Numbered from the stretch's first letter, positions 1-9,723 are shown. The stretch: 33,575 nucleotides of DNA from Cellulomonas iranensis NBRC 101100 = JCM 18110 (GCF_001552375.1 NZ_BCRB01000039.1:1-33575), one strand, 5' to 3'. Notes: a model not told the origin generated them from the sequence alone. Numbers and translations are program-made.

Positions 1-155
1 GCCGGGGGCCGGCGGGCCGTGCGCGCCCACGCGCCACGTCGCGCGGCCGGTGCGTCGTCGCCGTGTCCGTCGGGACGCCTGGGTGCGGGACCCGAACAGT
101 CGGGGAAGCCGTACGTCAGGGGTGGGGCGGGTCGGCCGTGCGCCGACCTCGCGCG

Positions 156-169
156 TGGTCGCGCTCCCA
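156..169 (+). promoter_or_regulatory. possible LacI/CelR-type operator
   Basis: The 14-mer TGGTCGCGCTCCCA agrees at 12 of 14 positions with the CelR operator TGGGAGCGCTCCCA known from cellulolytic actinobacteria such as Thermobifida. The outer TGG/CCA and central GCGC are kept. It lies about 70-80 bp upstream of the proposed importer promoter. A 12/14 match in very GC-rich DNA can occur by chance. Confidence 0.25.
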
Positions 170-236
170 GATCGCCCGGTCGGACGAGCGTCCGGAAGTT
201 GTGATGAGTTCGTGACCGAGAAGGCATCGTTCGCGG

Positions 237-266
237 TTGACTTCGGGTTCCGAACTTAAGCATGGT
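237..266 (+). promoter_or_regulatory. candidate sigma70-like promoter of the importer operon
   Basis: TTGACT at 237-242 is a good -35 match. CATGGT at 261-266 could be the -10 box, with an 18-nt spacer. A perfect short dyad, TTCGG-GTT-CCGAA (242-254), lies between the boxes and could be an operator. The predicted start near 273 leaves a leader of about 135 nt. The -10 match is weak, so the exact start is uncertain. Confidence 0.4.
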
Positions 267-407
267 TGTCCCGCTGCACCGGGACGAGGACGACCCCCGT
301 CGCGTCCGAGGCAGCCGGGTACATCCGGTCGGGCCGGCACAGCAGCCGCGTCCGTCCCCGAAGGGCTTCGGGACCGGGAACCTCTCGACGACGAGAAGGA
401 GCACACG

Positions 408-1565
408 ATGCGACGCAAGTTCACCATGGTGGCGGCGGCCGGAGCGCTCGCGCTCGGCCTCGCCGCCTGCGGCGGCGGCGGTGCCGGCGCCGGCGGCGGC
501 AGCACCGAGGGCGCCGGCGGCGGCGCCGACCCGAGCGACATCACGATCGGCGTCGCGATGCCGACCGAGACCTCCGAGCGCTGGATCGCCGACGGCAAGG
601 CCGTCAAGCAGGGTCTCGAGGACCTGGGCTACAAGGTCAACCTGCAGTACGCGGGCGACGACATCCCGACCCAGACCCAGCAGATCGACCAGATGATCAC
701 GAGCGGCGCCGACGTCCTCATCATCGCGTCGATCGACGGCACCGCCCTCACGAGCCAGCTCGAGAGCGCCGCCGCGCAGAACATCCCGGTCATCGCGTAC
801 GACCGCCTGATCCGCGACAGCGAGAACGTCGACTTCTACGTCACGTTCGACAACTTCGCGGTCGGCGTCGCGCAGGGCACCGCGCTGCTGCAGGGCATGG
901 GCCTCATCGACGCCTCGGGCGTCGCGGTCCAGGGCGTGCAGGGCCCGCTCAACATCGAGCTGTTCGCCGGCTCGCCCGACGACAACAACGCCGGGTTCTT
1001 CTTCGACGGCGCGATGTCCGTGCTGCAGCCCTACATCGACAACGGCACGCTCGTCGTGAAGTCGGGCCAGACGGACTTCGACACCGTCGCGACGCTGCGC
1101 TGGTCGCAGGAGGCCGCCCAGAAGCGCATGGAGGACCTGCTCACCTCCACGTACTCCGACGGCTCGACGCTCTCGGGCGTGCTGTCGCCGTTCGACGGCA
1201 TCTCGCGCGGCATCATCACGGCGCTCCAGGGCGTCGGCCAGGGCCCGACCATCGAGGCCGGCCTGCCGATCGTCACCGGCCAGGACGCCGAGATCGCGTC
1301 GGTCAAGCTCATCAACGACGGCGTGCAGTCCTCGACGATCTTCAAGGACACGCGCAAGCTCGCCGACCAGTCCGTCAAGGTCGCCGAGGCGTTCGTCAAG
1401 GGCGAGAAGCCCGAGGCCAACGACACCGAGACGTACGACAACGGCAAGAAGGTCGTCCCGTCCTACCTGCTGACGGTCGACACCGTCTTCGCGGAGGACA
1501 TCGTCCCGCTGCTCGTCGACTCGGGCTACTGGACCGAGGCCCAGGTCCAGTCGGGCGTCGCCTGA
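408..1565 (+). CDS. chvE: sugar ABC transporter substrate-binding lipoprotein (ChvE type)
   Basis: This 385-aa extracytoplasmic sugar-binding protein should deliver a monosaccharide to the permease encoded two genes downstream. The N-terminus (MRRKF, hydrophobic stretch, LAAC at about residues 17-20) is a lipoprotein signal peptide, and a Gly-rich linker follows the lipidated Cys. The mature part has the periplasmic-binding-protein fold of the ChvE/xylose-binding (PBP1, Peripla_BP_4) family, with segments such as [22 protein letters not shown] and PIVTGQDAE. The ATG at 408 is chosen because a GAGAAGGAG ribosome binding site precedes it and the signal peptide starts there; in-frame codons upstream are not protein-like. 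The family binds galactose, glucose, arabinose or xylose. The exact ligand cannot be told, though galactose is attractive given galT/galK in the same window. Confidence 0.93.
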   Translation: MRRKFTMVAAAGALALGLAACGGGGAGAGGGSTEGAGGGADPSDITIGVAMPTETSERWIADGKAVKQGLEDLGYKVNLQYAGDDIPTQTQQIDQMITSGADVLIIASIDGTALTSQLESAAAQNIPVIAYDRLIRDSENVDFYVTFDNFAVGVAQGTALLQGMGLIDASGVAVQGVQGPLNIELFAGSPDDNNAGFFFDGAMSVLQPYIDNGTLVVKSGQTDFDTVATLRWSQEAAQKRMEDLLTSTYSDGSTLSGVLSPFDGISRGIITALQGVGQGPTIEAGLPIVTGQDAEIASVKLINDGVQSSTIFKDTRKLADQSVKVAEAFVKGEKPEANDTETYDNGKKVVPSYLLTVDTVFAEDIVPLLVDSGYWTEAQVQSGVA

Positions 1566-1574
1566 CCCGGTGAC

Positions 1575-1607
1575 GCGGCCCGGCCGGGCGATCCCCGGCC
1601 GGGCCGC
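1575..1607 (+). terminator. intercistronic hairpin between binding protein and ATPase genes
   Basis: A perfect 14-bp stem, GCGGCCCGGCCGGG (1575-1588) with CCCGGCCGGGCCGC (1594-1607), closes a 5-nt loop. It starts 9 nt after the binding-protein stop codon and no U-tract follows. Such hairpins commonly act as partial terminators or 3' RNA stabilisers, letting the binding protein be made in excess over the membrane parts. Confidence 0.6.
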
Positions 1608-1650
1608 GCCCCCACCGCCCGCCATCCGACCACCACTGAACGGAGGGGTC

Positions 1651-3203
<1,553 letters not shown>

Positions 3204-3207
<4 letters not shown>

Positions 3208-4382
3208 CGGCCATCGCCGGCTTCCGCGAGATGGTGACGCGGAACCTCCGCCAGAGCGGCATCTTCGTCGCGTTCCTCGTGATCGTCGCGCTCTTCTCGT
3301 TCCTGAACTCGAACTTCCTGAGCCCCGGCAACCTCACGAACATCGTCCTGCAGTACTCCTACATCCTGATCCTCGCGATCGGCATGGTCATGGTGATCGT
3401 GCTGGGGCAGATCGACCTGTCGGTCGGGTCGGTCGTGGCCCTCACCGGGGCCGTGTCCGCGGTCCTCGTGATCCGCAACGGCCAGCCCTGGTGGGTCGGC
3501 GTGCTCGCGGCGCTCGTCGTCGGCGGCCTGGTCGGCATGTGGCAGGGCTTCTGGGTCGCCTACGTGGGCATCCCCGGCTTCATCGTCACGCTCGCCGGCA
3601 TGCTGCTGTTCCGCGGTCTCGCGCAGCGCGTGCTCGACAACGTCTCGCTGTCGCCGTTCGGCGGCACGTACTACGACATCGCCAACGGCTTCTCGACCAA
3701 CGGCCTGCTCGGCGGCTACGGCGTGGACGTGTTCACGCTCGTGATCTTCGGCGTCGCGGTGGTCGGGTACGCCGTGAGCCAGTGGCGCACCCGCATGGGT
3801 CGCATCGCGTACCAGCAGGTCGTCGAGGCGCTGCCGCTGTTCGTGCTCAAGCTCGTCGCGATCGCCGCGGTCGTCATGTGGTTCGGCTACCAGCTCGCGC
3901 AGTCCCGCGGCCTGCCGAACATCCTCATCGTGCTCGCGGTGCTGATCCTGGCCTACTCGGTCATCACGCAGCGCTCGGTGTTCGGCCGGCACATCTACGC
4001 GATCGGCGGCAACCTCAACGCCGCGCAGCTGTCGGGTGTCAAGGTCCGCCAGGTGACGTTCTGGACCTTCGTCAACATGGGCCTGCTGGCCGGTGTCGCG
4101 GGCGTCGTGTTCTCGTCCCGCATGAACGGCGCCCAGCCGGGCGCGGGCAACATGTTCGAGCTCGACGCGATCGCCGCGGCGTTCATCGGCGGCGCGTCGA
4201 CGACCGGCGGCGTCGGCCGCGTGACGGGCGCCATGACCGGTGCCCTGATCATGGCCGTCATGAGCAACGGCATGCAGCTCATGGGCGTCCCGCAGTCCGT
4301 CCAGCAGATGGTCAAGGGCCTCGTGCTCCTGCTGGCCGTCGCGTTCGACGTCTGGAACAAGCGGCGCGCCGAGGCGCGCTGA
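3204..4382 (+). CDS. mmsB: sugar ABC transporter permease (MmsB/GguB type)
   Basis: A 392-aa integral membrane permease of the BPD_transp_2 family (ribose/xylose/ChvE-partner permeases). About ten hydrophobic helices are visible. The GQIDLSVGS segment near residue 70 is a hallmark of the family, and the C-terminal half carries the conserved [14 protein letters not shown] and [15 protein letters not shown] loops. The start overlaps the ATPase stop (ATGA), and a strong hairpin follows the stop codon. The three genes form a complete importer of binding protein, double ATPase and one permease gene (presumed homodimer). Confidence 0.94.
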
Positions 4383-4390
4383 CACCACCC

Positions 4391-4426
4391 GCGCGCCCCG
4401 TGCCGGACACCCGGTGCGGGGCGCGC
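4391..4426 (+). terminator. hairpin terminator of the sugar importer operon
   Basis: A stem of about 16 bp with an ACAC loop: outer arms GCGCGCCCCG (4391-4400) and CGGGGCGCGC (4417-4426), extended inward by two G-T wobbles and CCGG/CCGG. It begins 9 nt after the permease stop and no U-tract follows. Confidence 0.75.
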
Positions 4427-4480
4427 GACGTGCGGCTCCGGCCAGGACCGACGTACGCGTCGGTGCCCAGTTCCGACCGC

Positions 4481-4486
4481 TAGGCT
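4481..4486 (+). promoter_or_regulatory. -10 box of the ROK regulator gene
   Basis: TAGGCT ends 8 nt before GTG 4495, so transcription would begin at or next to the start codon (leaderless mRNA). No clear -35 box is seen. Confidence 0.45.
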
Positions 4487-4494
4487 CGGCCGAC

Positions 4495-5724
4495 GTGAGG
4501 GGACCGATGTCGGGATCGCAGTCGTCCCTGCGGGGCGCGAACCGCGCGCTCGTCGTCGAGACCGTCAAGCGCTACGGCGGTCTCACGCAGGTCGAGCTCA
4601 CCGCCGCCACGGGGCTCTCGCCCGCGACCGTCTCCTCGATCGTCAAGGAGCTGCTCGCCGCGGGCGTCGTCGACACCCACGGCACCATCCGCTCGGGTCG
4701 GCGCGCACAGCTCGTCACGATCGCGCGCCGCACGGGCCTCGCCGCCGGCGTCGACGTCGGCCCGCGGCACCTGCGGGTCGCGCTCGGCGACGTCACGCGC
4801 GAGATCGTCGCCGAGCAGACGCTCCCGCTGCCCGCGGACCACCGCGCCGACACGACGCTCGACCGCGTCGCGCTGCTCGTGATCGACCTGCTCGAGCGGG
4901 TCGGCGCGTCGGTCGACGAGCTCGTCGGCCTCGGGGTCGGGCTGCCGGCGCCCGTCGAGCCCGGCACGGGCCTCGTGACCGTGCGCGGCCTGCTGCGCGG
5001 GTGGGACGAGGTGCCGGTCGTGCACGTGCTGGCCAAGCGCCTGGCCAAGCCCGTGCTGGTCGACAACAACGCGAACCTCGGGGCCCTCGCCGAGAGCCGG
5101 TTCGGTGCCGCGCGCGGCTACCAGGACGCGGTGTACGTGTCGGTGGGCGCGGGCACGGGCGCCGGGATCATCCTGTCGGGGCACCTGCACCGCGGGTTCG
5201 GCGGCACGGCCGGCGAGATCGGGCACGTGCAGGTCGACCCGCAGGGGCGCATCTGCCGGTGCGGCAGCCGCGGCTGCCTCGACACGGTCGTCGGGTACCC
5301 GGCGCTGGTCGAGCCGCTCACGGTCAGCCACGGCACGCTCACGCTGCGCGACCTCGTGCAGCACGCGGTGGACGGCGACCCCGGGTGCCGGCAGGTGGTC
5401 GCCGACGCCGGTGCGGTGATCGGCGGCGTGGTCGCGGGCATGGCGATGGTGGTCAACCCGCAGTGCGTCGTCGTCGGCGGCGAGCTCGCGGAGACGGGCG
5501 ACCTGCTGGTGCAGCCGATGCGCGAGGCCATCGCGCGGCGCGTGCCGCTCAACCAGATGGTCACGCTCGACGTCGTCCCCGGGGACCTCGGCGTCCGGGC
5601 GAAGGTGCTCGGCGCCCTCGCGCTGGTGCTCGAGGCGACCGATCAGATGGGTGCGGACGTCGGCGCCGGGCACGGCACGGGCGGCGAGGACGGCACGGCG
5701 GCCACCGGGGAGCAAGGTGGCTGA
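4495..5724 (+). CDS. ROK-family transcriptional regulator
   Basis: A cytoplasmic ROK-family repressor of 409 aa from GTG 4495, or 405 aa from ATG 4507. The N-terminus is a winged helix-turn-helix (GGLTQVELTAATGLSPATVS then SIVKELLAAGVV). The C-terminal ROK domain holds DNNANLGALAE, a GAGTGAGI stretch and the zinc-binding CRCGSRGCL motif. The DxGxT nucleotide loop of ROK kinases is replaced by DVGPRH, so this is a regulator rather than a sugar kinase. GTG 4495 is preferred because TAGGCT lies 8 nt upstream; ATG 4507 has only a weak, close GAGGGG. It lies directly after the sugar importer and overlaps the next ATPase gene, so it probably senses a sugar and controls one or both. Confidence 0.88.
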   Translation: MRGPMSGSQSSLRGANRALVVETVKRYGGLTQVELTAATGLSPATVSSIVKELLAAGVVDTHGTIRSGRRAQLVTIARRTGLAAGVDVGPRHLRVALGDVTREIVAEQTLPLPADHRADTTLDRVALLVIDLLERVGASVDELVGLGVGLPAPVEPGTGLVTVRGLLRGWDEVPVVHVLAKRLAKPVLVDNNANLGALAESRFGAARGYQDAVYVSVGAGTGAGIILSGHLHRGFGGTAGEIGHVQVDPQGRICRCGSRGCLDTVVGYPALVEPLTVSHGTLTLRDLVQHAVDGDPGCRQVVADAGAVIGGVVAGMAMVVNPQCVVVGGELAETGDLLVQPMREAIARRVPLNQMVTLDVVPGDLGVRAKVLGALALVLEATDQMGADVGAGHGTGGEDGTAATGEQGG

Positions 5725-6574
5725 CAGGTTTGACGCCCCCGGGAGCGGGGGAAACACTGGTCGGTACGTGCGCGACGAAGGGCAGGTGGGCGAGGCCGTG
5801 GGTGTCGGCAGGCGGACCCCTGTGCTGTCGGTGCAGCAGGTGTCCAAGCGGTTCGGGGCGGTCGAGGCGCTCGTCGGGGTCGACCTCGTCGTCCACCCGC
5901 ACGAGGTCGTGGCCCTGGTCGGCGACAACGGCGCGGGCAAGTCGACGCTCGCCAAGATCATCTCGGGCGTGCTGCAGCCCGACGCGGGCCTGCTCGAGAT
6001 CGGCGGCGAGCCCGTCGCGCTGCCGTCGCCGTCCGACGCGCACCAGGCGGGCGTCGCGACGGTGTTCCAGGACTACGCGCTGTGCGAGAACCTCGACGTC
6101 ACCGCGAACCTCTTCCTGGGGCGCGAGCTGCGCGAGCGCACGCTCATGCGCGAGGGCGAGATGGAGCGGGTCGCACGGCGCATCCTGCACGACCTGTCGA
6201 GCCGGATCCCCGCCGTCCGCACGCCCGTGTCGCACCTGTCGGCCGGGCAGCGGCAGACCGTCGCGATCGCGCGGACCCTCATCGGGTCGCCGCGCCTCGT
6301 GGTCCTCGACGAGCCCACGGCGGCGCTGTCGGTCGCGCACACGGCGGAGATCCTCACGCACATCGAGCGGCTGCGGGAGCTGGGGCTCGGCGTCGTGCTC
6401 ATCAGCCACAACCTCAACGACGTGCGCGCCGTGTCGGACCGCATCGAGGTGCTGCGGCACGGCCGCAACAACGGCTCGTTCGACGCACGCCACGTGTCGC
6501 AGGAGGAGCTGCTGGCGGCGATCACGGGCGCGACGCAGGTCGCGCCCGTGACCACCTCGGTCGGGCTGCGGTAG
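5717..6574 (+). CDS. orphan single-NBD sugar-type ABC ATPase
   Basis: A 285-aa ATPase (from GTG 5717) resembling the single-domain FrcA-type or N-terminal NBD of sugar importers. It has Walker A GDNGAGKST, Q-loop VFQDYALCENL, signature LSAGQRQTVAIA, Walker [13 protein letters not shown] and H-loop LISHNLNDV, so it should hydrolyse ATP. No permease or binding protein accompanies it. GTG 5717 overlaps the ROK stop by 8 bp and has GGGGAG just upstream; in-frame GTGs at 5768, 5786 and 5798 are alternatives, and homology only begins near PVLSVQQ (about 5819). A small hairpin (6562-6578) straddles its stop codon. It may serve the importer upstream or a permease elsewhere. Confidence 0.82.
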   Translation: MADRFDAPGSGGNTGRYVRDEGQVGEAVGVGRRTPVLSVQQVSKRFGAVEALVGVDLVVHPHEVVALVGDNGAGKSTLAKIISGVLQPDAGLLEIGGEPVALPSPSDAHQAGVATVFQDYALCENLDVTANLFLGRELRERTLMREGEMERVARRILHDLSSRIPAVRTPVSHLSAGQRQTVAIARTLIGSPRLVVLDEPTAALSVAHTAEILTHIERLRELGLGVVLISHNLNDVRAVSDRIEVLRHGRNNGSFDARHVSQEELLAAITGATQVAPVTTSVGLR

Positions 6575-6593
6575 CCCGGCGGTCGAGCGGGGG

Positions 6594-7061
6594 TCAGTGC
6601 GCGGCGACGCTGCGCAGGCCGAACCCGCCGAGCACGAACCCGGTGCCGGTGCCGACGACGGCGAGCGCGACCCCGAACGCGATGACGGACGTGAGCAGCG
6701 AGCCGCGCACGAACGTCCCCTGAGCGACGGTGTCGCGCATCGGGTCGTCCTGGTCCATGGTCGCGTAGGTCTCGCCGTCGGCCATGGCGGAGATGTGGCC
6801 CTTGATGGCCTCGGTCTGCGCGAATGCGGTCCACGGCGACGAGATCTGCTGACCGGCGAAGGCGGGTGCGTCTTCTGCGACCATGGCGCGCTCGGACGCG
6901 AGGCCCTGGGAGACGGCGACCCAGGCGCCGGCGCCGCCCAGGATCATGAGCGCGCCGAGCGCGACGAGGAGCGTGCCGAGCAGGCGGACGCGTCGAGCGT
7001 TGCGGCGTCCGGGTGCGTCGTCGGTGCGCGGGGCGGTGCTGGCTGCGACGTCGGCGGTCAT
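6594..7061 (-). CDS. small two-TM envelope protein ('LigA-like' family)
   Basis: A 155-aa protein with a charged Ala/Arg-rich N-terminus, a first TM helix at about residues 28-50, an extracytoplasmic segment of about 65 residues (PAFAGQQISSPWTAFAQ ... YATMDQDDP) and a second TM helix at about 121-148. This pattern matches an actinobacterial family that databases often call 'aromatic ring-opening dioxygenase LigA'. Nothing here supports a dioxygenase: no metal ligands, and most of the protein is membrane or linker. A GGAAGGA ribosome binding site precedes the ATG. Function is unknown. It converges with the orphan ATPase gene only 19 bp away. Confidence 0.8.
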   Translation of the reverse strand: MTADVAASTAPRTDDAPGRRNARRVRLLGTLLVALGALMILGGAGAWVAVSQGLASERAMVAEDAPAFAGQQISSPWTAFAQTEAIKGHISAMADGETYATMDQDDPMRDTVAQGTFVRGSLLTSVIAFGVALAVVGTGTGFVLGGFGLRSVAAH

Positions 7062-7143
7062 GGGTGTCCTTCCGATGGCCGGTGGCGTCCTCGTGGACGT
7101 CCGGCGACCACGGTGATGGGTGAAATCTCAAGCACGCACCCCG

Positions 7144-7155
7144 TGAAACGGTTCG
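7144..7155. promoter_or_regulatory. candidate operator TGAAACGGTTCG
   Basis: This 12-mer lies 83 bp upstream of the small two-TM gene and shares 11 of 12 bases with the site at 8766-8777 upstream of the esterase gene. The core is pseudo-palindromic, as LacI-family operators often are. Confidence 0.3.
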
Positions 7156-7199
7156 TATGACCTGGGTCACAGACTTTCGTCTCTGGCGTCCGGGACGTG

Positions 7200-7233
7200 G
7201 ACCGGCCCCGCACTTGCCCGTGCGGGGCCGGTC
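7200..7233 (-). terminator. hairpin terminator of the esterase gene
   Basis: A perfect 14-bp stem, GACCGGCCCCGCAC (7200-7213) with GTGCGGGGCCGGTC (7220-7233), and a 6-nt loop. It lies 5 nt beyond the esterase stop codon on the minus strand. There is no U-tract. Confidence 0.8.
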
Positions 7234-7238
7234 ACGTC

Positions 7239-8660
7239 TCAGGCGACCACGCAGGAGGCCCCGTTGAGCGTGAACGCGGACGGCGCGGTGTTGGTCCCGC
7301 CGTGCGTGCCGTTGAACCCGAGCTGCACCGAGCCGCCCGGCGGGATCACGCCGTTCCAGGCCGCGTTCGTCACCGTGACCTGCGCGCCCTGCTGGGTGGC
7401 GGTCCCGCTCCACGCCTGCGTCACCTGCTGACCCGACGGGAACGCGAACCGCAGCGTCCAGCCGCCGACCGCGGTCGCGCCGTCGTTGCGGACCGTCACC
7501 GACGCCGTGAAGCCGGTCGGCCACTGGTTCGCCGTGTAGGTCACCGTGCAGGCGCCGGCGGGGGCCGTCGGGGTCGACGTGGGCGTCGGCGTCGGGGTGG
7601 GCGTCGGCGTGGGCGTGGGGGTCGGGGTGGGGGTCGGCGTGGGCGTGGGTGTCGGCGTCGGGGTGGGCGTCGGGGCCGGCTGGTCGAGCCCGAAGAACGC
7701 GATCGCGGCCGCGGCGTCGACCGGCAGGTTGTGCGTCGTGCCCTGCAGCCGGTTCGTCTCGAACGGCGCCCGGGTGCCCGTGCCGCCGTACCGGGCGCGC
7801 GTGCGGTTGCCGAGCGTCTCGGTCGACGCGGGCGCCGCGCTGATCCCGAGCACGTCGGTCCACTGCTTGGTGGCCTCGGTGAAGTTCTGGAAGCTCAGCG
7901 TCTCGTCGTTCGTGCCGTGCCACAGCTGCACGCGCGGCCGCGGGCCGCTGTACCCGGGGTAGGTGGCGCGGGCCAGGTCGCCCCACTGCTGCGCGGACAG
8001 CACGCGCCGTCCCTGTGCGCAGTCGCTGTTCCAACCGGCCTGCGCGGTCGTGCCGGGCTTCGGCCCGCCCGTCGCGAAGCACGTGGCCGGGACGCCCGCG
8101 AACGCTGATCCCGCCGCGAACACGTCGGGGTACTCGGCGAGCAGCAGCTGCGTCGTCATGGCCCCCGAGGACACACCCGTGACGAACACGCGCGAGGGGT
8201 CCGTCTGGTAACGCTGCTGCACGTAGCGCACCATCTGCACGATGCTCTGCGGGTCGCTGCCGCCGTCACGCGTCATCGCCGCGGCCGACGAGACGTCGAA
8301 GCAGTTCCCCGGCCGGTTGGTGCTCGGGTACACCGCGATGAAGCCGTGCTGCGACGCGAGCTCGTCGAACTGCGAGCCGTTGAACATCGCCTGCGCGCTG
8401 CCCGTGCAGTAGTGCACGACGACGAGCACCGCGGGGTCGGGCGCGACGCGGTCGGGCACGAACAGGTGCATCCTGAGCCCGCCGGGGTTGCTGCCGAACC
8501 CGGTCACCTCGACGAGCGAGGCCGCCTGCGCCGGGGGAGCGGTCGCCACGCCCGCGCCGCCCACGGCCGCGAGGGCGAGGACGGCGGCGGCCAGCGTCGC
8601 GCGCAGCGCGCCGGGCGGCCGGGTGCGTCGTGGCCGGGTGCCGGTTCGGGTCGTACGCAT
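7239..8660 (-). CDS. secreted CE1/PHB-depolymerase-type esterase with C-terminal CBM2
   Basis: A secreted protein of about 473 aa. Residues 1-46 form a Sec-type signal (Arg-rich start, hydrophobic core, AQA-A cleavage site). Residues about 50-325 are an alpha/beta-hydrolase of the PHB-depolymerase/acetylxylan or feruloyl esterase type (CE1-like), with nucleophile motif GVSSG (Ser about 164), an Asp in HGTNDET (about 252) and a His in GTTHN (about 310). A Pro-Thr linker follows, then a family 2 carbohydrate-binding module bounded by two Cys and carrying the conserved Trp residues (NQWPTGF, GGWTLRF, NAAWNGV). CBM2 modules bind crystalline cellulose or xylan, so the enzyme probably removes ester groups from plant cell wall. 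The ATG at 8660 follows a GGAGG ribosome binding site. The exact ester substrate is not determinable. Confidence 0.9.
   Translation of the reverse strand: MRTTRTGTRPRRTRPPGALRATLAAAVLALAAVGGAGVATAPPAQAASLVEVTGFGSNPGGLRMHLFVPDRVAPDPAVLVVVHYCTGSAQAMFNGSQFDELASQHGFIAVYPSTNRPGNCFDVSSAAAMTRDGGSDPQSIVQMVRYVQQRYQTDPSRVFVTGVSSGAMTTQLLLAEYPDVFAAGSAFAGVPATCFATGGPKPGTTAQAGWNSDCAQGRRVLSAQQWGDLARATYPGYSGPRPRVQLWHGTNDETLSFQNFTEATKQWTDVLGISAAPASTETLGNRTRARYGGTGTRAPFETNRLQGTTHNLPVDAAAAIAFFGLDQPAPTPTPTPTPTPTPTPTPTPTPTPTPTPTPTPTSTPTAPAGACTVTYTANQWPTGFTASVTVRNDGATAVGGWTLRFAFPSGQQVTQAWSGTATQQGAQVTVTNAAWNGVIPPGGSVQLGFNGTHGGTNTAPSAFTLNGASCVVA
7570..7675. repeat. simple repeat encoding the Pro-Thr linker
   Basis: An imperfect run of GTSGGN-like hexamers that, read on the minus strand, codes for alternating Pro and Thr. 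It is the flexible linker of the esterase-CBM2 protein. Such tracts vary in length by slippage and are prone to assembly errors. Confidence 0.85.
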
Positions 8661-8765
8661 GGGTCCTCCGCCCCGCCGGCCGTGCCGGCGCTGGTCGCGC
8701 GGCCCGTCGTCGTCGGCGGGCCGTCGGCCAGAGCATCGACCCCGTGGTCGCGGCCCGGCAGGGCC

Positions 8766-8777
8766 CGAACCGTTTCG
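8766..8777. promoter_or_regulatory. candidate operator CGAACCGTTTCG
   Basis: Located 105 bp upstream of the esterase start. The outer arms CGAA/TTCG are palindromic. The minus-strand reading CGAAACGGTTCG matches 11 of 12 bases with the site at 7144-7155. It abuts the purU terminator stem. Confidence 0.3.
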
Positions 8778-8814
8778 CGCGGCACCGGGGGTGTGGCCGC
8801 CCCGGTGCCGCGCG
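8776..8814 (-). terminator. hairpin terminator of purU
   Basis: A perfect 15-bp stem, CGCGCGGCACCGGGG (8776-8790) with CCCCGGTGCCGCGCG (8800-8814), and a 9-nt loop, 6 nt after the purU stop on the minus strand. No U-tract. Confidence 0.8.
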
Positions 8815-8820
8815 GTGGTC

Positions 8821-9687
8821 TCAGCGGAAGACGATCGTGCGGTGCCCGTCGAGCAGCACGCGGTGCTCGGCGTGCCACCGCACCGCGCGCGCGAGCGCGC
8901 GCCGCTCGACGTCCTGCCCGAGCGCGACCAGGTCGGCCACGGCGTGCGAGTGGTCGACGCGCTCGACGTCCTGCTCGATGATCGGCCCCTCGTCGAGGTC
9001 GCCGGTGACGTAGTGCGCGGTCGCACCGATGAGCTTGACGCCGCGCTGGTGCGCCTGCGCGTAGGGGCGTGCGCCCTTGAACGACGGCAGGAACGAGTGG
9101 TGGATGTTGATGACGCGACCCTCGAGCCGGCGGCACAGGTCGTCCGACAGGATCTGCATGTACCGCGCGAGCACGACGAGCTCGACGTCGAGCTCCTCGA
9201 CGAGCTCGAGCAGGCGGGCCTCGGCGGCGGCCTTGGTCGCGGACGTCACGGGGACGTGGTGGAACGGGATGCCGTAGAAGTCCGCGAGGGGGCGCAGCGC
9301 GTCGTGGTTCGAGACGACCGCCACCAGGTCGACGGGCAGGTTCTCGGCCTGCTGGCGGAACGCGAGGTCGTTGAGGCAGTGCGCCGCGGTCGACACCATG
9401 ACGAGCGTGCGCACGGGGCGCCCGGCCACGTCGAGCCGCCACGTCATGTCGAAGCGCTCGGCGAGCGCCGCGAGGTCGGCGCGCAGCCGCTCGGCGGGCA
9501 CGTCGGTCGACACCTGCACGCGCATGAAGAACAGCCCCGACAGCGGGTCCCCGAACTGCTGCGACTCGGTGATGTTGCCGCCGTGCTCGGCCAGCAGCCC
9601 CGCGACGGCGGCGACGATGCCCGGGCGGTCGGGGCACGACAGGGTCAGGACGAGGTGGGTCGGGTCGACATCCGAGGTGTGGGACAC
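8821..9687 (-). CDS. purU: formyltetrahydrofolate deformylase
   Basis: PurU hydrolyses 10-formyl-THF to formate and THF, balancing the one-carbon pool and supplying formate. The 288-aa length is close to the E. coli enzyme. An N-terminal ACT-type regulatory domain ([19 protein letters not shown], about residues 10-85) precedes a formyltransferase-fold catalytic domain with [11 protein letters not shown], the [14 protein letters not shown] active-site loop and GATAHYVT plus LDEGPIIEQ. The GTG at 9687 has TACTCT (9696-9701) 8 nt upstream and no Shine-Dalgarno, so translation is probably leaderless. The gene is divergent from the acetyltransferase, with 48 bp between start codons. GlyA and FolD, which act on the same folate pool, are encoded 5 kb away. 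Confidence 0.95.
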   Translation of the reverse strand: MSHTSDVDPTHLVLTLSCPDRPGIVAAVAGLLAEHGGNITESQQFGDPLSGLFFMRVQVSTDVPAERLRADLAALAERFDMTWRLDVAGRPVRTLVMVSTAAHCLNDLAFRQQAENLPVDLVAVVSNHDALRPLADFYGIPFHHVPVTSATKAAAEARLLELVEELDVELVVLARYMQILSDDLCRRLEGRVINIHHSFLPSFKGARPYAQAHQRGVKLIGATAHYVTGDLDEGPIIEQDVERVDHSHAVADLVALGQDVERRALARAVRWHAEHRVLLDGHRTIVFR

Positions 9688-9695
9688 GAGGCCCG

Positions 9696-9701
9696 AGAGT
9701 A
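9696..9701 (-). promoter_or_regulatory. -10 box of purU
   Basis: On the minus strand this reads TACTCT (TANNNT) and ends 8 nt before the GTG start, implying a leaderless or nearly leaderless mRNA. Confidence 0.45.
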
Positions 9702-9723
9702 GTGCGCGGGCCGCGCGGGCTGA

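Larger units (their letters stand above)
1..407. other. gene-free 5' region upstream of the sugar importer
   Basis: No convincing gene lies here on either strand; the open frames look like GC-rich shadows. Positions 1-190 are extremely GC-rich and may include the downstream side of a gene beyond the window. Positions about 195-270 are noticeably more AT-rich and look like the promoter and operator zone of the importer genes. Positions about 273-407 would be a 5' leader, with a small hairpin at 357-372 (CCCGAA/TTCGGG arms) and the ribosome binding site just before 408. Confidence 0.6.

Noticed and set aside
116..607. 163-aa open frame on the minus strand at the start
   Set aside because: It overlaps the clear lipoprotein start antisense, is low-complexity Pro/Ala/Arg and has no family motif. 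It is a GC-driven shadow frame.
4495..5724. ROK-family sugar kinase (glucokinase)
   Set aside because: An N-terminal helix-turn-helix is present and the DxGxT phosphate loop is replaced by DVGPRH, so it is a regulator.
7570..7675. Short repeated units that might suggest a CRISPR-like or minisatellite array
   Set aside because: The repeats are in frame and encode a Pro-Thr linker between two enzyme modules, so no other explanation is needed.
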